Source: Candidatus Kaiserbacteria bacterium (GTDB taxonomy: Bacteria > Patescibacteriota > Minisyncoccia > Phycocordibacterales > UBA918). From it: a stretch of DNA of 38,398 bases. The translations under genes and the position numbers were made by a program. The stretch is from NCBI GenBank assembly GCA_024653575.1, contig JANLIJ010000161.1:1-38398 (forward strand), read 5' to 3'. Shown piece after piece: positions 1 through 12,000 of this stretch. The notes beneath the pieces are model-generated. The model was not told the DNA's origin. It saw only the letters and a list, made by a program, of their open reading frames with translations, and did no database searches. Numbering within the stretch: position 1 is the first letter of the stretch; the number at the start of each line of letters is the position of its first letter.

Positions 1-2
1 GC

Positions 3-3000
3 TTTGATATAACGCAGAGCCCACTCGACATTACAGGAGTTTCGACGACAACCTATAACAATCTCTGTCTCAGGGCAACACTCTCGACAACAAATTCGAG
101 CATTCCAAGTCTCGACGACTGGACGCTCTCTTGGGAGCGGGAGCCATACCTCATACAGGCAGATTATCGTTGGTATGCAAACTCAACATCAACAACACCA
201 ACAGACCCTTGGCCTGTCGGCGCCGTTGACGTTGATGAAGATGAAGCAATTATTACTGCGTCTCCAGGGCTTGGTTCTGTCCTTCGTCTCCGTATGAGTA
301 TTCACGATGAAAACGTAGCGCTCTCAACATCAACCTCTGCATTTAAATTACAGTATGCTTCAAGTACCGATTGTACTGTTGCAACATGGAGTGATGTGGG
401 AGCTATTGGTTCATCAAGTCCAGAATGGCGTGGCTACAATAATGCGGGCATATCCGATGGTGTGACGCTCTCTTCACTCCTTCTCTCCACAACGACTGTG
501 TTGGGGACGTATGAGGAAGCAAATAGCTCAGCGCTCAATCCAAATATAGTTGGTGTAGGAAATGACGTTGAATTTGACTGGGTGCTGGAACACAATGGTC
601 TTGCGGGTACGCAGTATTGTTTTAGGGCAGTTACCTCGGATGGGGTTGAGTTAAATGAATACACAAACTATCCAACACTTACCACAAATGCGAGCCCAAA
701 TCAGCCAACACTTTCAACATTGTTTGATAACGAGAAGACTGCAACGGTGACACCAAATTTCCAATTCTCCGCATCAGACCCTGAGGGAGAGGATCTCTCG
801 TATCAAATACAAATTGATAATGATTATGCCTTTGACTCGACTGTTGCTGACAGAAATACCGTTGATGACGGAACTATGTTTGAAAACCTTGCTACTCCAG
901 CTGACAAAGACCCGTTCAATACCGGTGAGACAATTGAGTTCAGACTATCCTCAGCACTTACTAATGGTGTGACATATTATTGGCGTGTGCGCTCGAAGGA
1001 CCCGAACGGATCAGGTGCGTGGGGAAGTTGGTCTCAGATACGAAGTTTCACTATTGATACTGGACTCACCGCAAGTGCATGGTTCCAGACAACTGATGAG
1101 CAATTTGATACTGATTCGCTTGAAGATACAGAAACAAGTGTTGCTGAGTCTGTCTCACTTTCGGGTGGGTTCACTACGGGTACAACGACCGGTACTGAAG
1201 TTCGTTTCGATTGGGGAACATCAGGTAACGCATGGGACTCATTTACCTTCACTGATGTAGAGGCCTCAAGTGATCTTAAGTATAGAATTCAGTATTACGA
1301 AAATGAAGTGTGGGCAGACATTCCTGATACAGACCTTCCAGGTAACTCGACTGGGTTCGACACTTCCCCCGTAAATCTTCTTGGGTTGGATACAGCGACA
1401 TATAACACGATACGAGTCGTTGCGGTGTTTACCGATGCGGGAGCATCACCGGTACTTCAGGAATGGACTATATATTGGGGTTATAAAATACTTCCTCCCG
1501 ATATCAATATGCTGTTCCCCAATGAGCGACAGGCAACTACAACGCCAGTTCTTGAATTCTTTACCAGTGACCCTCAGGGAGATACGCTCGTGTATCAGGT
1601 GCAGTGGTCAACGACATACAATTTCACAGCGTCAACAACAAGAACCTCAAGTTCAAGTAGTGGTTTCGCAAACATAACGACACCGGCAGATACGAGTCCA
1701 TTTAATTCAGGTGAGCTTATTCAGTACACAATACAGCCAGGGGATGCGCTCACGGACAATGTCACATATTGGTGGCGCGTGCGTGCCGTCGACCCCTTAG
1801 GTTCAAATAATTATTCTGCGTTCACTGACCCACAGAGTTTTACCGTGAGCTCAACGACAAATGTCTCAACATGGTTCCAGACAACGAGTGAGCAGTTTTT
1901 GACTGATTCGCTATCAGGAATAACAACTCTTGCGCAGTCAGCAACTGTCGCAACAACTGCAATTGAGTCGCTCGTTGGGTACGCAGAGGGCACTGCGCCC
2001 GAGCCACGATATAGATTGTGGGATGGTACAGTCTGGGGGTCAGAATTGCAGGCACTCTCCGTAGGCTCAGCAATTACATGGCTTTCAACAAAACCGGGTG
2101 AGACACGAGAAGAATATTTACTCGGGACACTTGGCACAGACGGTGACGTAAATATTCAGGTGTATCAAAATGGGTCGTGGGGAAATTTGCAGGAGATTAC
2201 CACCGGTGTCCCGAACACAACTGCACGCGGGTTTGATATTGCATACGAAAATGTCTCAGGTGATGCAATGGTTGTTTCCTGTGACGGTGACGCTGACCCT
2301 GTATATTACATTTGGGATGGTGCGTGGACACTTGGAGGGACTATCAATCTCAATTCATCAAACAACTGTACGTGGATTCGTCTCATGTCAGACCCAGTCT
2401 CAGATGAGATAATCCTTATGGCTCGGGACAGCAGTGGTCTCTACTATGAACTCTTCGTGTGGAGTGGTTCGTCATGGGGCAACAGTACAACACTTGGTTC
2501 TATGAATGAGGTTGTACACGAGGGGGTTACCGGCTCGTATGAGGAAAGTGGTGCTCAAGCGGTGGTTGTTGCGTCAAATGGTATTAATGCGAGTTTCGTC
2601 TGGAAGGCGTGGGACGGCGCAGTGTGGAGTGCGACGACTACTGTTGCACTCGGTGATGACTTTGAATCGGGAGCACTCGTCTCAGATGTTGGGTCTGATA
2701 ACATGGCGCTCTGTTACGTTGACGAGGACAATGACATCGGTGCGGTACGGTGGACAGGGGCAGGATTTGTCGCCACCGTTGAACTAGAGACAGCGTGGGC
2801 TGCGGGAAGTACGGTAAAAAATGATCGCCCCGTCGATTGTCTCTTTGAGGTTGGTGGAGCTCGTGACGGGTATATTATGGTTGCCTATAGCGACACCACA
2901 AATGTTCGCTATCGGGTTTGGGATGGTGCTGTGTGGGTTGCTGAGGCGAGCGTTTCAACAATTCAGGACTCTGCACGTGTACAACTTCGTCGCACATTTG

Positions 3001-6000
3001 CAAACCTCCCACAGCTTGTTGCGTACGATATGACCAACGACCGCTACGATTATTCAAGCTGGAACGGGGCCACGTGGAGCGTATTTCAAAGTCTTGAGAC
3101 AAACGGCGTCTCAGGAGCGTACCCATACAAAGAGCCGTTCATGATTGCGCCACGCAACCCCGGCTCGACAGGTACCATTGTCGGGAATCCAGGGATTGCC
3201 TTTTACGACGGGGCTGGTCCATATTGGCAGGAACTCAATTGGACTGACTCAGAGCCAAGTGGTTCAACGATTTTGTATCAAGTTGAGTACTATGATGGTG
3301 TTTCGTGGGAACTTGTTCCAGATTCACTCATCCCTAACAATTCCGTCGGTACATCGACTGGCCCTATCAGTCTCATAAATGTATTGCCTGTCTCGACATA
3401 CAATATGATACGTCCCGTTGCCAATCTCAGTTGTAATCTGGGGACCTGTCCGACACTCAGCGACTGGACACTCACATGGTCAGCGGGTATTACTGTCTCA
3501 GGAACAGCGCAACAGTACGATCAATCCGCGAACCTCACCTCCGGAACTGTGGCAGTCGCCATAAATGGTGCGCTTCAAGTGGGAAGAACAGGCACTATTT
3601 CAGGTGGAACGTGGTCTATTGCGAACGTCAACGCTGCTCCTGGGGATGTAATTACAGTATTTATTTCTGGTGTTGCCGATACAAACGAAGCCGTTGCAAA
3701 GGCTCGATATGATGGAGTAGGAGACATGAGTGGGCTCAGACTCTATGAACGACATGTCACCATCGGTTCAAATGATGCGACATCAACACCGTTCACCAAT
3801 ACAGACCTTGGACTGTATGATTACTCAAATAATGAGGACCTATTCTTCAATGCTACAGGAACAGCACTTTCGACGTGCGTTGAGTCTGGCTGTGCTGATG
3901 CAGAGCTTTACATAATGGCGAGTACCACGTATGCCCCTTCAGGTTCACTGACGCTTCATGATATCGAGAACAACGGTACCCTCATTGCTCAAGGAAATAC
4001 GCTCACCGTCTCGGGAAGTTGGGACAATAATGGAACGACGACGATGGGTACATCTACGGTTATATTCACTGCGACATCAACTACAGAGACTATCGATGGT
4101 ACTGGTTCGATTACAAATGCTTTCTACAACGTTACCTTTGGTAACGGAGCTACTACCGCAACATGGACACCGCTCAGTACGCTTGATATCGATAACAACC
4201 TTACTGTCTCAAACGGAACTCTCTCTCGAGATGGGGTGCAAATAACTGTTGGAGGAAATCTTACAACAGGCGCTTCAGGATTCTGGAGCGGTTCTGCAAC
4301 GACAACCTTTGATGGGACAGGAACAAAGAATTGGTCTGACAGCAATGCGATACTTCAGAATGTTGGTAATGTTCATGTCGATGGCACTTCAAAGACAATC
4401 CAACTCACGGGGAATGTGAAAGCACAAAGTGTCACCATCGGTGCAGATGATATTCTTGATGTATCAACGGGGAACTTTGACATAACGGTACTCACTGATT
4501 GGATAAATAACAACACATTTGTTCCTCGAGCAGGCGAGGTCATTTTTGGAGCGACAACGACAAACAGAATAATTACTGCAGGGGGTGACGCATTTTATGA
4601 CCTCACTTTCAATGGAGTGGGCGGTTCGTGGTCCTTTACTGAGGCTGACCTTTCCGTTACAAATGATTTCAGGGTTTCTACGGGAACAGTGACAATGCCG
4701 ACAGGGACAACAACGCTCTCTGGCTCATGGAATTCAGTTGGCGGAACGTTTGCACATAATAATAGTACGCTCCTCATGACCTCAGGTGGTGTAGAAACAA
4801 TTTCTGCGAGCGGAACGCCATTTACCAATAATTTCTACACGCTCGTTTTCAATGGTTTGGGTAGCTGGTCATTCCTTGATACGAGTGCAACAACCTCAAA
4901 TGATTTCCGTATTCAGCAGGGAACAGTCGTGCTCCCACAGACAACACTCTCTGTCTCGGGGAACTTTATGAACACGGGAGGCACCTTCACGCATAACAGT
5001 GGTACCGTTGCATTTACAGGGACAGGAGCAAGAGTTATCGATACAAATGCATCATTCAACAACGTTTTGTTTGGAGGTAGTGGCTCATGGTCATTCTTTG
5101 ATACATCGGTGACGGTACTCGGTTCGTTTGTTGCAACAAACGGTACCGTGACACTGCCTTCCTCCACACTGACTCTTGGCGGTTCGCTCGTAAACACTGC
5201 TGTCATAAACCACAATTCGGGAACAGTTCTTTTCAACTCGAGCGATACAGGAGAAACGATAAATCTCGGCAACTCACCTCTGTACAATGCAATATTTAAC
5301 AGTACTGGAGGAGGGTGGACCATCACAGCACCTGCCACGACAACAAACAACTTTAGCCTGAGTACAACATCGACATTCACACTAGCAAGTGGTCAGACAC
5401 TCGCGGTGCTAGGAACATTTACCAATAATGTTTCAAACGCCTCAACCACATGGGCGGGTTCAACACTCTCACTTGAAGCGGGTAACTACAGTATCAATAG
5501 TAAGACAAATCTAGGAGATACGTACGATACACTCCGAGTGAAGGCAAGCACCGATATTAAAATGTGGAACTCGAGTGCGTCTCTCTACGTGGTGGATGGT
5601 ACCGGTTCGCTCTACTCGCAGGACCATGCAGGGGTCGATGGGGTCCTCTACATCTTCGGTGCGTATGAAAGAATAAGTGGAAATGAATACTGGAGCTACG
5701 CAACTGACTTTGATGGGACTGCGCTCGGAGGAGGCTCACGACAGGTTGATGTGCGTTTTGCAGGTGGAGCGAGCGCTTCATTTACCGATGCCACACTCCA
5801 AATTCTCGGAACCGCAGTTTCCACAACTACAGTCGATAGACAATCAGGAGGACTCTTTGGGATTGTACTCTCCAATTCGACACTCAATGCACAGTATTAC
5901 GACATACGACATCAAAATGAATTAGGTTTACGACTTCTTAATGGTACTACTATTACTTCACTTGCGAATGGCCACTTTACTGTAGATGCAATTGGAGGTT

Positions 6001-9000
6001 CTGCCATTACTGCTTCAAGTAGTACGATTGATTTAAATCCTGGTTTGCAAATTTACAATGTACAATTTGATACTGCGGTAGGTGCTTTAAGTGATCTCAC
6101 AACGGGAGACGGAGAAAACACATTTATTTTCTTTGATGACTTTAATGATGGTTCTATTAATACATCAAAGTGGACTAAAGATGTCGAGCTTGGCTCTATC
6201 ACAGAGACAGGTGGGTATCTACGTGCTGGGGGTGGTATTGCGTCAGGGAATTACGGGCATGTGTCACTTGGTTCTGAAGTTGGCTATGCAAGTTTCTTGG
6301 ACAACTCTGTAGTATGGAGAGCTCGAAACTCAACAAATGGTATTGGTGAACTTGTATTTAGGGGTGACTATGGAACCAATAGAGGATATAAAGCTCGCTT
6401 TGATCAACGGGTTGGGACAAATGGTAACGCATTTCTTGAAACACCATATTCTGGTTGGACTATCTCCAACGGTACCGGTACTTGTACATCAGACAGTTTA
6501 GAGCCAGTAGCAGACCAGTGGTATCGATATGAAGTTACTGCAAGTAGTACAAACTTCATAATGTACAGAGATGGTGCTTCAATGCGAAATTGTACTGACA
6601 ATACATTTGCTCTCGCCGGAGAAATTGCACTTCAAAACCACTATGGTAGTTACACTGATTATGATTGGGTGGGTGTGCGTCCTTTTGTGACACCAGCTCC
6701 GACTAGTACTTCATGGGGTGTCGAAGAAACTGTACGTACTGGACTCTATAGAGAATCACATGTGGTAACAGGTTCTATAATAGGAGCACAAACTGATTAT
6801 GTGCTTCCGATTACAGTAAATTATGGAGCGGGTACAGATGCTGGCTCAACTATGTACTGTGACAGCCTTTGTAACACAAACTTCTCTGATGTTCGGTTTA
6901 CAAATCAAGATGGTAGTCCACTCAGTTATTGGCGAGATGAATCATTTGCAACATCGAGTACTGCTACATTTTGGGTAAAGTTTGACAGTATACCTGCTTC
7001 ACCAGCAACAACGAGTATTTATGCATACTATGGGGATGTCTCTGGATATAACGTCACTCAATCAGACGGCGCTCCAACTTCATATTGGTGGTTCCGTTCA
7101 TCATTGGGGGATATTGATGGGGAATCGTATGATAATGATACCGGCAACCCAGGTTCAATACGTTGGGATGATAGTGCGCTTACCATAAATGTATCGGGTA
7201 CGGTATATAGCGATGATGGTGTAACTCCAATGAGTGGTCCAACATGTAATGATAGTACACAAAATATTCGTATTGTTGTAGAAGGTGGAAGTTCGTATAC
7301 AGGAGACTGTGCTTCAGCTGATGGCACTTTCAGTATCCCTGGAGTTGTGATTGTGGGTGATCCTGTGGTGACTGCGTATCTGGATACAAACGGTGGGGCA
7401 AAGGGGACTACGGTAACACGTACACCAACAGCTGATATAACTGACTTAGATATTCATCAGAATCGAGTCATTACACGCCACGAGGATACGGCACCATTGA
7501 ATATTCTTAATATGGCAGTATACGACTTTGATAATGATAGTGATATCCGGTTTACTGCAGCTACTGGTACACTCACCGTACTTTCTGGCTCTGAGTTACA
7601 CATCGCATCGACCACTACCTTCGCACCTGTGGGAGATATAACCATCAATGCAAATGCGTCGGGGACTGCGTCTGACGGCTCACTCCACCTTGCGCGCAAC
7701 GCCATACTTACTGGATATGCAACTTCGACATATACGATTGGGGGTAGTTTCACCATGGACGAGGGCGCGGTATTCTCCCCAGCTTCGACAACGGTTGTTA
7801 TGAATGCAACAACGACCGGCAAGACAATCACAACGACCGCTTCACAGGAAATATCATTCAGTACACTTGAGTTCAATGGTGCGGGCGGTGGATGGAATAT
7901 CAATGGTGACGTCCGAGCGTATGAGAATATGCTCGTGACACAGGGAACTGTGTCGGGGACTGCTGATGTAACGGTGGTGAACGGTTCTCTTATAGGAGAC
8001 GGTGTGCTTTCGATGGGGGGTGGTACGACAACAATCAACAGTTCAAATACGCTCGGGGGCGCAACAGCCTGGACGTTTGCGAATCTTGTTCTCGGTAATG
8101 CAAGTCTGGTAGGGACGACAACACCTTCAAGTAATGCAACGACAACCATCCTTGGGAAACTCACCATCAGTACCGCACACTTCCTACATGCAGGTGGTTC
8201 ACTCTGGAATTTCGCGGGAACGGGGAACGTATTTACAGAAAATGGAACCTTTATCGAAGGGACAAGTACTGTGCGATACAGCGGTACTGGTGCTACAAAT
8301 ATCCTCAGCACTACGTACCACAATCTTGACCTTAAAGCGCAGGGTGGCTCACCAACATATACAGCCGTAGGTTTGGGCATCGTCGTAAGCAACAATGCCG
8401 TAATCGGAAATGGGACGACGGTGACTTTTGACACCAGTGACCCCGCGCTCGATGTCAATGGTAATCTCTCCATTGAGACGGGAGGTACATTCATTGGAAG
8501 TGGAAGCGCGTCGACGACTATTGCGGGCGATTGGGACAACAATGGCACCTTTACTGCAAGTGGAGGAACCATTGTGTTTGATGGGGCCAGTGCATCAAAT
8601 ATTTATGCAGGGAACTCATCTTTCAGCAACGTGCGATTCAATGGCATAGGAACATTCACGGTTGCAGAGCACGCAACTGCAACAGTGTCACTTATGCTCC
8701 GAAATGCAGGCTCGTTTACACTCTCAAGTGGGCAGACACTTGCGGTGGATGGTACATTCACCAATGAAATTGGTGGAGCTGGCACTACATGGACAGGAAG
8801 CACACTCTCGCTCTACGGTGGTGGTAATTATGCAATTAACGCGTCAACAACCAGTGATATCTATAATGTATTGAACGTTCGCACAAATACACAGATTCGC
8901 ATGTGGAACAGTAGCGCAAGTACGTACGACGTACATACTTCTGGCTCGCTCTACTCACAGGATCATGCAAATGTAACTGGTGATTTGTATATCTTCGGTG

Positions 9001-12000
9001 CGTACACAAAGAGCGCGGGGACTGATTACTGGAGTCACGCAACTGATTTTGACGGTTCCATTCTTGGTTCTCCACGAAACGTGGATGTGTATGTTGCGGG
9101 TGGCGGAAGCATCCTCTATACGGGGGGAGGACTCTCGGTTGTTGGTGACGCAAGCGCTAGTACAACGATACAAAATCAGGGAAGCGGAACGTATACATTC
9201 CGTATTGGTGGCAATGCATCGACGACGTGGTCATATTACCAAATCAGCAACACTGACTCTTCTGGACTCGTGTTCAGCGGTACACCGACAGTCGTGACAC
9301 TCTCACACGGTGATTTCGATGTCACACAGAACTCAGGTACCGCACTCACGGTGGGTGGTACAGTTATGACACAAAATCCTGCAAGGACATTTACAAATAA
9401 TTCCTTTGCAACATCGACAGGTGTCGGTCCTGCGTATAACGTCACTGCAACGGGTACGACTGTTAGCTCGTGGAGATTTACAAACCATACAGGTACCATT
9501 GATGGTGAAGCGTTTGACGTAGACCCAACGGGTGATCCGGGGTATGTCGTGTGGGATGACTCCGCTGCAAACATCACCGTCTCTGGTATTGTGTATAGTG
9601 ATGAAGGGACTACTCCAATGGGTGCTTCAGTCTGCGATGGCGGAACACAGAGTATTCATCTTCGAGTAGGCGGACTCACTTCATATACTGGTTCCTGTAA
9701 CGGTTCGGGAGCATACTCAATTTCAGGCGTTCTGTATAGTCCTGGAGATTCTCTCATTGTCTATATCGATGGGGAAACAGAGAAAGCCGCGACCGTTACT
9801 GAAGATCCTATTTCAAGCATCGGCAACATGGACCTCTACGAAAATAGAGTCATTGTGCGTCACGAGGGGACTGACCCACTCTCGATAGTTGATATGTCTC
9901 TCTGGGATTCTTCGGATGATGCTGATATTCCATTTACTGCAGTGGATGGGTCTCCAGACACATTGACAGTCCCTGCAAACCGTAAACTTATTGTGTGGGG
10001 GAGTAAGGAATTTGAGCCGAACGGTAACGTAACCGTTTCTGGTGGTGGTGGAGGTTCGGCGTATGACGGTACGCTTGAGCTCTATTCAAGCGCAATCTTT
10101 GACGCGACTGGAAGTGAGACGCACACAATCGGAGGAAGTCTCATTGCTGGTGTTGGGGCAAGTATTGATGACGAGACTTCGACATTCACTTTCACCACAA
10201 CAGGAGGTGCTCGAACTATCGATACAAACGAGTATTCATTCTACAATGCAGTGTTTAATGGTTCAGGAAGTTGGACAATTACAAATACTGCACTTGATGT
10301 TGGTAATGACCTTACCATCACACAGGGTGCAGTAACGCTTCCAAGTGGGACAACGACCATCACCGGCACGCTCTCGGTAACTTCAGGGTCATTCAATGCA
10401 AATGGTGGAAATATGCTGTTCAACTCAGCGACAGCTGAGACAATTACTGCGAGTACCTCTGCATTCAATACACTCACCATCAATGGTGCTGGAAGCTTTG
10501 CCCTTCAAGGCACACATGCGACCGCAACCTCGCGAGTACGAATTGAAAATGGAACATTCACGAGTGTATCGGGTACATTCACGGTTGGTGAGAACTTTAT
10601 CAATGACGGTACGTTTGCCCATAACAGTGGCACCCTACGAATGACGTCTGCTGGTACGGCGGTGCTTACAGCAAGCAGTTCGGATCTTGGGAGTGTCATC
10701 TTTAGTGGAGGAGGCGCGTATTCATTTACTGATGAGGATGTTGCACTTTTGGGCTCACTGACAATTCAAAGTGGTGCAGTAGCGATGGCATCAGGTACTA
10801 TGTCTATCGGGGGGTCATTCGTAAATTCTGGAGGTACATTTACTCACGCAACTGGCACAGTCCTCTTTAATTCAAGCGATGTGGGTGAAACGATTAATTC
10901 AGGTGTGTCAACGTTCAACTCTGTTTCATTCGCAAGTGCGAGTGGCGGATGGACTATTACAAATAATGCGACAACGACAGGGAACTTCTCACTCGTGAGT
11001 GCCACTAGCTTCGCGGTAAGTTCAAGTACTCGACTTGCGGTGCAGGGTGTGTTCACCAACCTTGTGGGCGGAGGCGCAACTACGTGGACAGGGAGTACGC
11101 TCGCAATTAATTCAGGAGTCTCATATACCATAAACACGAAAACAAGTGGTGGAGATACCTACAACACGGTGCTTATCTCATCGAGTACCGCGCTCCGTGC
11201 GTGGGACAGTGCCGGTTCCATCGCCGTTATGGATGCAAACTCATCGTTCTACTCGCAGGACCATGCGGGAGTGAGTGGTTCACTCTATATCTTTGGTAAC
11301 TACGTACGAAGAACAGGTGCTGATTATTGGAGTTATGCAACTGATTTTGATGGTACGGCACTCGGGGGCTCCTCTCGTCAGGCGTTTGTTTATATGGCAA
11401 ATGGTGCAACGACAACACTTACAGGCGGTAGTCTTGATATTGTTGGAACTGCAGGTTTTGATACGACAATAAACAATCAGGGGTCAGGTACATATGGAGT
11501 GAACATTATGGGGGGTACACTCAACGCCCAGTATTATAGTTTCACAAATATGGGAGCTGAAGGTCTTACTCTATCAGGCACCACCACAATCACCTCACTT
11601 ACTGAAGGTAACTTCACGCTTGCGCAGAATGGTGGTTCGCTCATCACACTCTCATCGACAACGCTCAATCACAACGCGGGGCTTGTCGTTACTGGTGCAT
11701 CATTTGCAACGACATCTGCGATTACTGGCTATAACATAAATCTTGTTGGCACAACACCAAGTGCGTGGACGTTTGTAAGTCATACCGGCAACCTCAGTGG
11801 GGAAGCATTCGACAATGATGGGGGTGATGACTGTGGTTCTCTCAGGTGGAGTAACAGCACCTGTCTCCTTACACAGCAATCGGGATATCGGTGGAGGAAC
11901 GATGACGGGGGTGAAGGTGTCCCTAACTCTGAGTGGTTTGATTTGGATTGGGGCAAACGCAAGCGAGTTACCGTTACAAACGCTGATGCTATTGCATACA

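Noticed and set aside
7457-8572. 371-aa minus-strand ORF (and similar antisense ORFs, e.g. 4913-5380, 29064-29543)
   Set aside because: Shadow ORFs opposite repetitive T/S/G-rich coding sequence; V/P-rich translations without domains and nested within well-supported plus-strand genes.
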